NCBI GenBank assembly: GCA_910588635.1
Contig: CAJUPW010000008.1
Span: 29,632 to 93,631 of the forward strand
Origin: an uncultured Oscillospiraceae bacterium
Lineage (GTDB): Bacteria > Bacillota > Clostridia > Oscillospirales > Oscillospiraceae
DNA: 64,000 bases
Reading direction: 5' to 3'
This document shows, piece after piece, positions 48,792-57,879 of the stretch. Each line of letters opens with the position of its first letter. The stretch's first letter is position 1. A program made the translations under genes and the position numbers. The notes under the pieces are model-generated. The model saw nothing but the letters and a program-made list of their open reading frames with translations. It made no database searches and had not been told where the DNA came from.

Positions 48792-50023
48792 CGGACATCG
48801 TTGTGGTGGGCGGCGGAGCCGCCGGCATGATGGCGGCTGTCACGGCCGCCCGGATGGGGGCGTCGGTCACACTGGTAGAGCGCAACCGGAAGGTGGGGCG
48901 CAAGCTGTACATCACCGGAAAGGGCCGGTGCAACGTGACCAACCACTGCTCCCCCGAGGAGGTCCGGGCGGCGGTTTCCCGTAACGGGAAATTCCTTTAC
49001 AGCGCTTTGGAACATACGCCTCCCGCCTGGGCAGAGGAGTTTTTTGAGGCGCTGGGCGTGCCGTTGAAGGTGGAGCGGGGGAATCGGGTGTTTCCCGTCT
49101 CCGACAAGTCCGCCGATATCATCGACGCCCTGTTCTTTGAGCTGAAACGGCTCAAGGTGCCTGTCATTCAGGGGCGGGTTGTGAGGATTCACGCCCAGGC
49201 TGTGGAACTGGAGAGCGGAGACCGGCTTTCCTGTAAGGCGGTGATCCTTGCCACCGGCGGACTGTCCTACCCGGCCACCGGCTCCACCGGCGACGGCCAC
49301 CGTCTGGCCAGGGAGCTGGGCCATACGGTGGTTGACATAAAACCATCTCTGGCGCCGCTGGAGTCCCCCGACCCCTTCTGCGGAAAGATGCAGGGGTTGG
49401 CCCTGAAAAATGTCGCTTTGACGGTGAAAAACCAGAAGAAAAAGACCGTTTTTCAGGAACAGGGGGAGCTGCTGTTCACCCACTTCGGCCTGTCCGGGCC
49501 GCTGGTGCTGTCGGCCAGCGCCCACATGCGGGATTTTGACAAGGAACAGTACACCTGCGCCATCGACTTGAAGCCCGCCCTGGACGAGGCCGACCTGGAC
49601 GCCCGTCTGGTGCGGGAGCTGACCGCCGGGGCCAACAAGGATATGGACAATCTAATGGGGGCGCTGGCTCCCCGGCTGCTGGTCCCCGTCCTGCTGGAGC
49701 GGGCGGATATTCCGGGAAACAAGAAGGCCCACGACCTGACAAAGGGGGAGCGCCGCCGTCTGCTGGAGCTGTTTAAAAGCTTCACCGTGGCGGTGTCCGG
49801 ACCCCGGCCCATCGAAGAGGCCATCATTACCTCCGGAGGGGTAAAAACGTCCGAGGTGGACCCGAAAACCATGATGAGCAAGAAGGTCTCCGGCCTGTTT
49901 TTCGCCGGAGAGCTGCTGGACGTGGACGCCTGTACCGGCGGCTTCAACCTGCAGATTGCCTGGGCCACCGGGAGAGCCGCCGGGGAAGGCGCTGCCGCCT
50001 TTATAAATCAGCGCCCAGAGTGA
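48788..50023 (+). CDS. BaiN/HI0933-like NAD(P)/FAD-dependent oxidoreductase
   Basis: A 411-residue flavoprotein. The dinucleotide fold is VVVGGGAAGMMAAVTAARM, followed by GRKLYITGKGRCNVTN, ATGGLSYPATGSTGDG and the C-terminal FAD motif GELLDVDACTGGFNLQIAW. BaiN in Clostridium scindens reduces bile acid intermediates, but most family members have no known substrate, so a bile acid role is not implied. Coupled to the RpiR regulator by ATGA overlap. Confidence 0.88.
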   Translation: MTDIVVVGGGAAGMMAAVTAARMGASVTLVERNRKVGRKLYITGKGRCNVTNHCSPEEVRAAVSRNGKFLYSALEHTPPAWAEEFFEALGVPLKVERGNRVFPVSDKSADIIDALFFELKRLKVPVIQGRVVRIHAQAVELESGDRLSCKAVILATGGLSYPATGSTGDGHRLARELGHTVVDIKPSLAPLESPDPFCGKMQGLALKNVALTVKNQKKKTVFQEQGELLFTHFGLSGPLVLSASAHMRDFDKEQYTCAIDLKPALDEADLDARLVRELTAGANKDMDNLMGALAPRLLVPVLLERADIPGNKKAHDLTKGERRRLLELFKSFTVAVSGPRPIEEAIITSGGVKTSEVDPKTMMSKKVSGLFFAGELLDVDACTGGFNLQIAWATGRAAGEGAAAFINQRPE

Positions 50024-50216
50024 CCCCCGTGCGCACCCCCAGGCGGAAGCCTTGTGCGGCGTATAGGGCCAGAACTTCCTGGAGGGTTTTCTGAAGCTGA
50101 GGGGAAAGCTCATTGTTCAGCAGGTCGATCTGCAAGGCTTCACCTTCATCTATAGGTTGGCTTTCAATGTTGGGCTTGATATAATGGTCGTACATCCAGC
50201 GCATTAGTTCCGTCAT
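50001..50216 (-). CDS. Small hypothetical protein, divergent from XRE regulator
   Basis: A 71-residue protein starting MTELMRWMYDHYIKPNIESQ, not recognised. It is mostly helical, with a C-terminal amphipathic part (LQEVLALYAAQGFRLGVRTG). GGAGG and a full-consensus promoter lie upstream. The last 23 bases overlap the end of the convergent flavoprotein gene. Small proteins of this kind are often encoded beside XRE regulators on mobile DNA. Confidence 0.65.
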   Translation of the reverse strand: MTELMRWMYDHYIKPNIESQPIDEGEALQIDLLNNELSPQLQKTLQEVLALYAAQGFRLGVRTGVTLGADL

Positions 50217-50247
50217 GATAATACCTCCAGACGACTTATTTATTGGT

Positions 50248-50276
50248 ATTATACACAACTAAATTATTCGTGTCAA
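50248..50276 (-). promoter_or_regulatory. Promoter TTGACA-17-TATAAT for the small gene
   Basis: On the minus strand TTGACA (complement of 50271-50276) and TATAAT (complement of 50248-50253) are 17 bases apart. It lies between two divergent starts only 77 bases apart, so the XRE protein could control both. Confidence 0.85.
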
Positions 50277-50293
50277 GGGTTTTGGGTGATATT

Positions 50294-50515
50294 ATGGAAA
50301 AAAAATTGTTATTAGTTGAATTTGGGAAACGCCTAAAGACTTTGAGAAAAGAAAAAGGTCTAAAACAGACTGATATGGCTGATATTATGGGAATGACAGA
50401 CCGTCAGTATCAGCGTTATGAATATGGAATGATAAACGTCCCCGCGACGACCCTGAACTTTTTTGCCGATTACTTCGGTGTGACCACGGATTACCTCCTG
50501 GGCCGGGGAGAATAA
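50294..50515 (+). CDS. XRE family helix-turn-helix regulator
   Basis: A 73-residue single-domain regulator: FGKRLKTLRKEKGLKQTDMA with DIMGMTDRQYQRYEYG as the recognition helix and TTLNFFADYFGVTTDYLLGR as the closing helix. The 5' half is clearly richer in A+T than the flanking genes, which suggests recent transfer. The ribosome binding site is weak (GGGTGAT). Confidence 0.85.
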   Translation: MEKKLLLVEFGKRLKTLRKEKGLKQTDMADIMGMTDRQYQRYEYGMINVPATTLNFFADYFGVTTDYLLGRGE

Positions 50516-50516
50516 A

Positions 50517-50639
50517 GCCTTCCCCTTTAGGGGAAGGTGGCACGGCGAAGCCGTGACGGATGAGGCCGATCATTGGAACTCTCCGCTGGACGGCCTCACC
50601 CGCCCCCTTCGGGGGCACCCTCCCCTGAAGGGGAGGGCT
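50517..50639. repeat. REP-like element of four hairpins
   Basis: CTTCCCC-TTTA-GGGGAAG, CACGGC-GAA-GCCGTG, GCCCCC-TTC-GGGGGC and CCCTCCCC-TGA-AGGGGAGGG follow one another, with a looser TGAGGCC / GGCCTCA pair between. This is a dispersed palindromic repeat type familiar from Clostridia. It separates the XRE gene from cmk. Confidence 0.85.
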
Positions 50640-50665
50640 TATGAAGCAGGAACGGAGTAATGAGC

Positions 50666-51340
50666 ATGAATTACAGAAGCGTTGCCATCGACGGCCCGGC
50701 CGGGGCGGGGAAAAGCACCCTGGCCCGGAAGCTGGCGGAAAAGCTGGGCTTTTTATATGTGGACACCGGGGCCATCTACCGCACGGTGGCCCTGGCGGTC
50801 CTGCGGGCGGGGCTGGACCCGTCGGACGAGGCGGGGACAGGCGGCCTGCTGGGCGGGCTGGACCTGAAAATGGCCTACGGCGGAGACGGCGTACAGCGGA
50901 TGTATCTGGCCGGGGAGGACGTATCTGCGGCCATCCGGGAGCATCAGATCTCGGGTGTGGCGTCAAAGGTATCCGCTATCCCGGCGGTGCGGGCCTTTCT
51001 GCTGGACTATCAGCGCAGGCTGGCACGGGAGGGCAGTGTGGTCATGGACGGCCGGGACATCGGGACCGTGGTGCTGCCGGACGCGGACGTGAAGATATTC
51101 CTCACCGCCGCCCCGGAGGCCAGGGCCCGCCGCCGGCTGCTGGAGCTGGAGCAGCGGGGACGGAGCGCGGATTATGAGACCGTCCTCCAGGACATCAGGG
51201 ACCGGGATTACAGCGATGAGCACCGGCCCATCGCCCCGCTGAAGCGGGCAGAGGACGCCGCCTTGCTGGACACCACAAGTTTAAATCTGGAGCAGAGCCT
51301 GGAGGCCTTGCTGTCCATGGTAAAGGAGAAGATTACGTGA
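50666..51340 (+). CDS. cmk: Cytidylate kinase
   Basis: A 224-residue nucleoside monophosphate kinase that phosphorylates CMP and dCMP. The P-loop is AIDGPAGAGKSTLARKLA, followed by YVDTGAIYRTVAL and MDGRDIGTVVLPDADVKIF. ATG 50666 is eight bases after GGAG; the ATG at 50660 is too near. It leads the cmk-plsC-ispH/rpsA operon, a classic Clostridia arrangement. Confidence 0.97.
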   Translation: MNYRSVAIDGPAGAGKSTLARKLAEKLGFLYVDTGAIYRTVALAVLRAGLDPSDEAGTGGLLGGLDLKMAYGGDGVQRMYLAGEDVSAAIREHQISGVASKVSAIPAVRAFLLDYQRRLAREGSVVMDGRDIGTVVLPDADVKIFLTAAPEARARRRLLELEQRGRSADYETVLQDIRDRDYSDEHRPIAPLKRAEDAALLDTTSLNLEQSLEALLSMVKEKIT

Positions 51341-51999
51341 GCGAGGAAGCGGCCGTCAAGGCGGAGAAGAGAGTGAAGGAGACGCCGGAGCATCGGAAAA
51401 AGCGGATGGACTGGTTTTTCCACTTTCTCTATCTCATCATCTACCCCTATTTTAAGCTGATCCATCCGGTGTACGCCATAGGCCGGGAGAACATCCCGGA
51501 GGGTCCCGCGGTGATCTGCCCCAACCACTCCACCGCCGGCGACCCCTTCTATGTGGTATTCGCCTTTGGCTACAAATGGCCCATGCGGGCCATGGCCAAG
51601 GTGGAGATCATGCGGGTGCCCTTTATCGGCTGGATTTTGTCCAAGGCGGGGGTGTTCGGCGTGGACCGGAACGCCACCGACGTAAAGGCGGTGCGCACTG
51701 CCATGAAGTTCCTCAAGGAGGGCGATAAGCTGCTTATGTTCCCCGAGGGCACCCGTGTCCGGGGGGACGAGGACGTGGAGGCCAAGGTGGGCGCGGCGCT
51801 GTTTGCCACCCGAACGGGCGTGCCCTTGCTGCCGGTGTACATACAGCGGAAAAAACGGCGGTTCCGGCGTAATACCGTGGTGATCGGGGAACCCTATTAT
51901 CCGGAGTATGAGGGCCGCAAGCCCTCCGAGGAGGAGCTTCAAGCCATGGCCCGGGACCTGATGGGCCGGGTAAAGGCTCTGGGGGAGGGCGTGGGATGA
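51337..51999 (+). CDS. plsC: 1-acyl-sn-glycerol-3-phosphate acyltransferase
   Basis: A 220-residue acyltransferase for phosphatidic acid synthesis. The catalytic H-x4-D is CPNHSTAGDPF, and the substrate motif is MFPEGTRVRG. A membrane-associating hydrophobic stretch lies at about 27-44. GTG at 51337 overlaps the cmk stop (GTGA), and the ispH/rpsA gene starts inside its own stop, so all three are coupled. Confidence 0.93.
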   Translation: MSEEAAVKAEKRVKETPEHRKKRMDWFFHFLYLIIYPYFKLIHPVYAIGRENIPEGPAVICPNHSTAGDPFYVVFAFGYKWPMRAMAKVEIMRVPFIGWILSKAGVFGVDRNATDVKAVRTAMKFLKEGDKLLMFPEGTRVRGDEDVEAKVGAALFATRTGVPLLPVYIQRKKRRFRRNTVVIGEPYYPEYEGRKPSEEELQAMARDLMGRVKALGEGVG

Positions 52000-53948
52000 G
52001 GATTACGCTGGCCAAATCCGCCGGCTTCTGCTACGGAGTCCGCCGGGCGGTGGAGCTGGCCGAGGAGAAGGCCGCCCAGGGTGTCCCCTGTGTCATGCTG
52101 GGCTCCCTCATTCACAACAAGGACGTGACCAGCCGCCTGGCCGCTCGGGGGCTTCGGACGGTGGACCGGCCGGAGGACGTACCTGACGGCTGCGCCGTCA
52201 TCATCCGCTCCCACGGAGAGAGCCGGGCTGTCCACAAGGCCTTCGCCCGGCGGGGGGTGGAGGTCTTTGACGCCACCTGTCCCAACGTCACCCGCATCCA
52301 CGAAATCGTGGCGGAGGCGGAAAAACGGGGCCGGCAGCCCGTGATCGTGGGCACTCCGGACCATCCGGAGGTGCTGGCAATTGCGGGATGGTGTGAGGCC
52401 CCGGTGGTACTTTCCGGGGCGGAAAACCTTGAAAAATGGCTGAAAGAGGACGAAAAACGCACGGAACAACCTCTTACCTTTGTTTCCCAAACCACCTCCA
52501 CCCAGAAAATTTGGGATGATTGCGTGAAAAAAGCAAAAAAACTATGTACAAACGCGGAATTTTTTGATACAATATGTGGAGCGACGTCCAAACGCCAGGA
52601 GGAGGCCCGCCAGCTTGCCGCGCAATGCGGCCTGATGGTGGTGGTAGGCGACAGGCAGAGCTCCAACACCAGACGGCTTGGGGAAATCTGTCGGGAATCC
52701 TGCTCCAACGTCCTGCTGATCGAGCGGGCGGAGGAGCTGGGCCGGCTGCCTCAAGCGGATATGGTCGGCATCACGGCGGGCGCGTCCACGCCCGCGTGGA
52801 TAATAAAGGAGGTCATTGACAAAATGAGCGAAGAAATTTTAGAGATGGACAAATCTTTCCAGGAGATGCTGGAGGAGTCGTTCAAAACTTTGAATAATGG
52901 AGATAAGGTTACCGGCACCGTTGTGGCCATCACGCCCACCGAAGTCCAGGTTGAGCTGGGCATCAAGTACCCTGGCTACATTGCCCTGACCGAGCTGAGC
53001 GACGACCCTACCGTCAAGCCTGAGGAGATTGTGAAGGTGGGCGACGAGATCGAGTCCATCGTGGTTCAGGTCAGCGACCGGGACTGCATGGTCAAGCTGT
53101 CCAAGCGCCGTCTGGACATCAACAAGGGCTGGGAGGAGATCGAGGCCTCTCGGGAGAACGAGACCGTTATGGAGGGCTTCGTCACCGAGGACAACAAGGG
53201 CGGCGTGGTTGTCTCCGTCAAGGGCGTGCGGGTGTTCGTCCCCGCCTCCCAGACCGGCCTGCCCCGTGAGACGCCCATGAGCGAGCTGCTCAAGCAGAAG
53301 GTCCGTCTGGTCATCACCGAAGTCAACCGGGCCCGCCGCCGTGTGGTGGGTTCCATCAGCCGGGTCACCCGCGCCGAGCGGGCCGCCGCCGCTGAGAAGG
53401 TCTGGGCCGAGATTGAGGACGGCAAGCGCTACACTGGCACCGTGAAGTCTCTGACTTCCTACGGCGCTTTCGTGGATATCGGCGGCGTGGACGGCATGGT
53501 CCACATCTCCGAGCTGTCCTGGAGCCGCATCAAGCACCCCTCCGAGGTGGTGAAGGTGGGCGACACGGTGGACGTGTACGTCATCTCCGCCGACAAGGAG
53601 AAGAAGAAGATTTCCCTGGGCATGAAGGACCACAGCCAGGACCCCTGGACCGTGTTCACCAGCACCTATCAGGTGGGCGATACCGCCAATGTGCGCGTCG
53701 TCAAGCTGATGACCTTCGGCGCCTTCGCCGAGGTGGTTCCCGGTGTGGACGGCCTGATCCACATCTCCCAGCTGGCCGATCACCGGGTGGAGAAGCCTGG
53801 CGACGTGGTGGCCGAGGGCGACAAGGTGGATGTGAAGATCACTGACGTGGATATGGAGAACAAGAAGATTTCCCTGTCTATCCGCGCCTTGCTGGAGCCC
53901 TCCTATGAGGAGGCCCCCGCAGAGGAAGAGGCTCCCGCTGAGGAGTAA
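51996..53948 (+). CDS. ispH-rpsA: Fused 4-hydroxy-3-methylbut-2-enyl diphosphate reductase and ribosomal protein S1
   Basis: A 650-residue fusion. Residues 1-280 are IspH, the last enzyme of the MEP isoprenoid pathway, with the three [4Fe-4S] cysteines in AGFCYGVRRAVELA, DATCPNVTRIH and DTICGATSKRQ. Residues 300-630 hold four S1 RNA-binding repeats, e.g. GKRYTGTVKSLTSYGAFVDI and ANVRVVKLMTFGAFAEVVPG. The C-terminus is acidic. This fusion is a known feature of Clostridia. The DNA between the two parts turns A+T-richer, near 52,500-52,900. Confidence 0.96.
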   Translation: MRITLAKSAGFCYGVRRAVELAEEKAAQGVPCVMLGSLIHNKDVTSRLAARGLRTVDRPEDVPDGCAVIIRSHGESRAVHKAFARRGVEVFDATCPNVTRIHEIVAEAEKRGRQPVIVGTPDHPEVLAIAGWCEAPVVLSGAENLEKWLKEDEKRTEQPLTFVSQTTSTQKIWDDCVKKAKKLCTNAEFFDTICGATSKRQEEARQLAAQCGLMVVVGDRQSSNTRRLGEICRESCSNVLLIERAEELGRLPQADMVGITAGASTPAWIIKEVIDKMSEEILEMDKSFQEMLEESFKTLNNGDKVTGTVVAITPTEVQVELGIKYPGYIALTELSDDPTVKPEEIVKVGDEIESIVVQVSDRDCMVKLSKRRLDINKGWEEIEASRENETVMEGFVTEDNKGGVVVSVKGVRVFVPASQTGLPRETPMSELLKQKVRLVITEVNRARRRVVGSISRVTRAERAAAAEKVWAEIEDGKRYTGTVKSLTSYGAFVDIGGVDGMVHISELSWSRIKHPSEVVKVGDTVDVYVISADKEKKKISLGMKDHSQDPWTVFTSTYQVGDTANVRVVKLMTFGAFAEVVPGVDGLIHISQLADHRVEKPGDVVAEGDKVDVKITDVDMENKKISLSIRALLEPSYEEAPAEEEAPAEE

Positions 53949-53960
53949 TTCCAAAAATAT

Positions 53961-53996
53961 AAAAGGGCGGCGCTTCGAAAGAAGCGCCGCCCTTTT
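53961..53996 (+). terminator. Rho-independent terminator after ispH-rpsA
   Basis: AAAAGGGCGGCGCTTC (53961-53976) pairs perfectly with GAAGCGCCGCCCTTTT (53981-53996) around GAAA. Confidence 0.95.
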
Positions 53997-54012
53997 GCGG
54001 TTTTTTAGAAGC

Positions 54013-54162
54013 TGTACCATTAGCCGAAGCTTACAGATTTGCGAGACAAAATTGGCGATGGCAAGGCAAAAAATCGCGGAAATACTTTGTGTATTTCAAG
54101 ATTTTTTAACGCGGTCAGCGGCAATTTTGGCCGCAAAGATTTGTGCTGAGGCTATTGGTACA
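54013..54162. repeat. MITE-like element, full copy
   Basis: A 150-base element with inverted ends TGTACCATTAGCC (54013-54025) and GGCTATTGGTACA (54150-54162), 12 of 13 matching. Its interior folds too: AAAAAATC..GAAATAC-TTTGT-GTATTTC..GATTTTTT at the centre and CAAAATTG / CAATTTTG outside. Its right arm is repeated, inverted, at 30244-30292. It has no coding capacity and is A+T-rich against its surroundings. It ends six bases from the stop codon of the DUF3810 gene. Confidence 0.8.
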
Positions 54163-54167
54163 GATTC

Positions 54168-55274
54168 TTACAGCTTTTCCCCAAAGTAGTTGACCAGCAG
54201 GTCCACGCAGGCCCCGTAGGAGCGGATGCCCAGCTTCTGGTCATTGCTTTTCAGAAAGGAGTCGTACACATCCTCCGCCGCGTCCTCCAGGGGGGACTCC
54301 AGGGCCGACCAGTATTTGCTGTTGTCGCTCCAGTCCATCGACAGCTCCCGGTTGAAATATTCCTCGGCGATGGCGTACCAGGCGGCGTCATCGACGGGGT
54401 AGAGGGCGTTGCAGAGCTGGATGAGCCCCATGAGATAGCCGGAATACTGAAAGACCACGTCGTCGCAGGAGACGCAGGCGGCAATGCCCACGAAGTTGGC
54501 CTCCAGCTCAGAGGCCACCATCCGCTGATGGGACATCTCGTGGGCGATGGTGGCGGGGAGCAGACAGGCGGGGGCGTCCACATTGACGTTTGCCTCTCCG
54601 GTGAAGGGAAAGTAGATGCCTGTGAAGCCTAGAATACTTTGCAGCCTGGAGCAGAGCAAGGGTTTCGCCTTTACGGATTTTGCATCCAGCGAGGGAAACT
54701 CCCGGACGATGTTCTGGTAGATTTGGGGGCCGCGGTTGAAGCAGTACGAGCGCTCCGCGGCGAAATGTCCCTCACCGTCCCTGGGCACCCGGGGGGCCAG
54801 GGCGGCGGCCTGCCGGGCGAAATACTCTGTGACGGCGGCCAGCTCCTCCACCGAGCAGGGGGCGGCGGATAACCCCTCGCGCTGGGCGAAAGAGGGGATA
54901 TAGTAGGCGGCGTTCCACAGCCAGCAGAGCCCCGCCCACAGCCAGAGCCAGACGGAGGCCAGCGCCAGAAGCCGGCGCAAAAAGGGGAGAGGCGCTTTTT
55001 GCCGGCATACCAGGACCACCGCCCGCACCAGCCACACCGCGCAGCCCAGCAGGAACAGGGCGGCAAGGACTTCGGCCGCCGAGAAGGGAAACAGAGACCA
55101 CAGCCGTCCCAGCGCCTGCTCCAGCGGGGCCATGACAAACCAGACCCAGCCGCTCATAATACCCCGGCTGCTTTTCAGCAGCTGGAACAGGATTGCCAGC
55201 GCCAGGGGAATGGCAGCGGCTCCTAGGGTGAGCCAGAGCAAATCAACGGAACGGTCCCTTTTTTTGGTTTCCAT
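54168..55274 (-). CDS. DUF3810 membrane protein with HExxH motif
   Basis: A 368-residue protein with three N-terminal membrane segments (about 13-33, 40-85, 100-122) and a soluble C-terminal domain. PATIAHEMSHQRMVASELEA carries HExxH with a downstream glutamate, the zinc site of gluzincin-type peptidases. DUF3810 members look like membrane-bound metallopeptidases, without a known substrate. The 3' end touches the MITE-like element, which may have supplied its stop context. The next gene upstream, tmcAL, is on the same strand nine bases away. Confidence 0.85.
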   Translation of the reverse strand: METKKRDRSVDLLWLTLGAAAIPLALAILFQLLKSSRGIMSGWVWFVMAPLEQALGRLWSLFPFSAAEVLAALFLLGCAVWLVRAVVLVCRQKAPLPFLRRLLALASVWLWLWAGLCWLWNAAYYIPSFAQREGLSAAPCSVEELAAVTEYFARQAAALAPRVPRDGEGHFAAERSYCFNRGPQIYQNIVREFPSLDAKSVKAKPLLCSRLQSILGFTGIYFPFTGEANVNVDAPACLLPATIAHEMSHQRMVASELEANFVGIAACVSCDDVVFQYSGYLMGLIQLCNALYPVDDAAWYAIAEEYFNRELSMDWSDNSKYWSALESPLEDAAEDVYDSFLKSNDQKLGIRSYGACVDLLVNYFGEKL

Positions 55275-55283
55275 GGGGTCTCC

Positions 55284-56450
55284 TTATCTCATGATGACGG
55301 GGTTGGTGGTCCACTCCAGCCCGCCGGGCCGGGGGGTGGGGAAGCAGAGGGCGAACAGGTCGGTGAAGCGCCCCTCCAGGGCGAAGAGGGCATGGGCCTG
55401 GGAGGGGAGCCGGCGGGAATGGGCGGGCTTGACCAGGAGAGGGAGGGCCGCCTTCCGGGTCATTTCCTTTAACAGCTCCTGACCCTGGCCATTGAAGCCC
55501 AGCACACGAATATAGGGCGGGGCGGGAGGAACGTCCTTCCGCCGCAGGCCCAGAAAGGCGTGGAGGGCCAGACGGCGGACCCGGGCGTGGGCGTAGGACC
55601 GGGTCTTTGCCAGGGCGTACAGCTCCTCCAGTCCGGACGCCTGCCGGGCGGCGGACAGCAGCCGGGCGGCCAGGCCGCCGCCGCTGTCGGGGAGGGACTG
55701 CACTTCATCCAGGGTCATGGAGCGCAGCCGGGCGATGACGGCCCGCTCCAGATACTTCATATCGGCCGCCTCTCCCTTCCAGGGCAAGGGCTGAAGAGGA
55801 GAAACGCCTGCCATGTCCCCAGCCCGCAGCCGCCGGCGCAGGAGGGAGGCGGAGGGCAGGCCGTCCCGCTCTGTGTCGCTGTCGTGGCCCGCCCCCAGGC
55901 GGGGGATGGTGACCGCCTCCATTCCAGGGGGCAGGAAGCGCAGATACTCCACCCCCAGGTTGTTGTTGGGAAAATCCAGCAAGGCGGCCCTGTCCGGACC
56001 CAGCAGCGCCTCCGCCGCCTGACGGCGGCTCTGAGCGAAGGACCTCTTCGGCCCCAGCTCCCGCCGCAGGGCCGTGGGGAAGTCCGGGCTGTTGAGACAC
56101 CGGGCCAGCTCCAACAGAGGGCCAATCTTCCCGCATTCGCTGCCGAAGGAGAGCACGTCCACCACCCCTGTGGACCCCAGAATGGACACCGCCCCTCTGG
56201 CGAAGCCCTCGGCGGAGGCGGCCGCCCACACCGTGGGCAGCTCCAGCACCAGGTCCACGCCGCCCGCAAGGGCCATTTCCGTCCGGACCCACTTGCCGGT
56301 GACGGCGCACTCCCCCCGCTGCACCCAATTTCCGCTCATGACGGCCACAATGGCGGTCTCCTCCGGGAAGAGACGCCGGGACTCCCGGATATGGCGGGCG
56401 TGTCCGGCGTGGAAGGGGTTGTACTCCGCGACAATTCCGATGGTTTTCAA
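55284..56450 (-). CDS. tmcAL: tRNA(Met) cytidine acetate ligase TmcAL (YlbM)
   Basis: A 388-residue nucleotidyltransferase-fold enzyme. It opens (M)KTIGIVAEYNPFHAGHARHI, with the HxGH nucleotide-binding motif, followed by VMSGNWVQRGECAVTGKWVR and LVLELPTVWAAASAEGFARG. In Bacillus the family attaches acetate to the wobble cytidine of elongator tRNA-Met. TTG at 56450 lies seven bases after GGGAGG and removes 12 residues of a longer frame. Confidence 0.93.
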   Translation of the reverse strand: MKTIGIVAEYNPFHAGHARHIRESRRLFPEETAIVAVMSGNWVQRGECAVTGKWVRTEMALAGGVDLVLELPTVWAAASAEGFARGAVSILGSTGVVDVLSFGSECGKIGPLLELARCLNSPDFPTALRRELGPKRSFAQSRRQAAEALLGPDRAALLDFPNNNLGVEYLRFLPPGMEAVTIPRLGAGHDSDTERDGLPSASLLRRRLRAGDMAGVSPLQPLPWKGEAADMKYLERAVIARLRSMTLDEVQSLPDSGGGLAARLLSAARQASGLEELYALAKTRSYAHARVRRLALHAFLGLRRKDVPPAPPYIRVLGFNGQGQELLKEMTRKAALPLLVKPAHSRRLPSQAHALFALEGRFTDLFALCFPTPRPGGLEWTTNPVIMR

Positions 56451-56521
56451 GGGAGGTCCTCCCGTCAAAAAAACTTTGTGAATCAAGTAAAAAATATTTG
56501 GAAGAAAAGTAAAAAAAGAGG

Positions 56522-56550
56522 TTGTCCAAAGGAAGGAAAAGCGTTAGAAT
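56522..56550 (+). promoter_or_regulatory. ackA promoter, TTGTCC-17-TAGAAT
   Basis: TTGTCC (56522-56527) and TAGAAT (56545-56550), spacer 17, with a leader of about 80 bases to ackA. Confidence 0.7.
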
Positions 56551-56635
56551 AGGAATATCGACCGGGCTGTCTCTATTGTAATACATTCCCTGGCCCGAGG
56601 CAACCCAAATTTGATTTGAGAAGGAGACGATCCCC

Positions 56636-57829
56636 ATGAATATTCTGGTAATTAACGCCGGCAGCTCCTCTTTGAAGTATCAGCTGCTCAACCCGGAGAC
56701 GCAGCAGGTGCTGGCCAAGGGCCTGTGCGAGCGTATCGGCATCGACGGCAAGTTCACCTACAAGCCCGAGGGCAAGGAGGCGGTCAAGGAGGCCGATGTG
56801 GCCATGCCCACCCACAACGAGGCCATTAAGGCCGTGCTGGACGCCCTGGTGGACCCCGGAAACGGCGTGATCGGCTCCATGAAGGAGATCGACGCGGTGG
56901 GCCACCGGGTGGTCCACGGCGGGGAGAAGTTCGCCAGGTCCGTCCTCATCACCGACGAGGTCATGGCCGCCATTGAGGAGTGCAACCCCCTGGCCCCCCT
57001 CCACAACCCCGCCAACATCATCGGCATCAGGGCTTGCCAGGCCCTCATGCCCGGAACCCCCATGGTGGCCGTGTTTGACACCGCTTTCCATCAGACCATG
57101 CCCCCAGCCGCCTATATGTACGCTCTGCCCTATGAGTACTATGAGAAGGACAAGGTCCGCCGCTACGGCTTCCACGGCACCTCCCACAAGTACGTCACCC
57201 AGCGGGCCTCCGCCATGCTGGGCAAGCCCATTGAGGAGCTGAAGCTCATCTCCTGCCACCTAGGCAACGGCTCCTCCATCGCCGCCGTGGACGGCGGCAA
57301 GAGCGTGGACACCTCCATGGGCTTCACTCCTCTGGCCGGCCTGCCCATGGGCACCCGCTGCGGCGACATCGACGCGGGCATCCTCCAGTACCTGATGAAC
57401 AAGTACGGCATGGACATCGACAAGATGCTCAATGTGCTGAACAAGAAGTCCGGCGTGGAGGGACTGAGCTGCGTCAGCTCCGACTTCCGCGACCTGGAGA
57501 ACGCCGCCGCCGAGGGCAATGAGAAGGCTGAGCTGGCCCAGAAGAAATTCGCCTACGAGGTCCGCAAGTATGTGGGCGCTTACGCCGCCGCCATGGGCGG
57601 GGTGGACGCCGTCATCTTCACCGCCGGCGTGGGCGAGAACGACAAAGCCATCCGCGCCATGGTCTGCCAGGGGCTGGACTTCATGGGCCTGAAGCTGGAC
57701 GGGGCCGCCAACGACGTGCGGGGCAAGGAGACCGTCATCTCCGCCGCCGACTCCAAGGTGAAGGTGCTGCTCATCCCCACCAACGAGGAGCTTATGATCG
57801 CCGTCGACACCGCCGAGCTGGCCAAGTAA
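56636..57829 (+). CDS. ackA: Acetate kinase
   Basis: A 397-residue ASKHA kinase that makes ATP and acetate from acetyl phosphate in fermentation. Motifs are [16 protein letters not shown] (start), [36 protein letters not shown] and FTAGVGEN. pta is not adjacent here, unlike in many Clostridia. It has its own promoter and terminator. Confidence 0.98.
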   Translation: MNILVINAGSSSLKYQLLNPETQQVLAKGLCERIGIDGKFTYKPEGKEAVKEADVAMPTHNEAIKAVLDALVDPGNGVIGSMKEIDAVGHRVVHGGEKFARSVLITDEVMAAIEECNPLAPLHNPANIIGIRACQALMPGTPMVAVFDTAFHQTMPPAAYMYALPYEYYEKDKVRRYGFHGTSHKYVTQRASAMLGKPIEELKLISCHLGNGSSIAAVDGGKSVDTSMGFTPLAGLPMGTRCGDIDAGILQYLMNKYGMDIDKMLNVLNKKSGVEGLSCVSSDFRDLENAAAEGNEKAELAQKKFAYEVRKYVGAYAAAMGGVDAVIFTAGVGENDKAIRAMVCQGLDFMGLKLDGAANDVRGKETVISAADSKVKVLLIPTNEELMIAVDTAELAK

Positions 57830-57844
57830 GCAGGACACAGCCTG

Positions 57845-57879
57845 AACGCCGGACGCTCAACAGCGCCCGGCGTTTTTAA
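57845..57879. terminator. Terminator after ackA
   Basis: AACGCCGG (57845-57852) pairs with CCGGCGTT (57867-57874), followed by TTTAAA. The convergent GNAT gene ends at the far side. Confidence 0.85.

Noticed and set aside
48788..50023. A bile acid reductase assignment for the BaiN-like flavoprotein
   Set aside because: The family is broad and no other bai genes are in the window.
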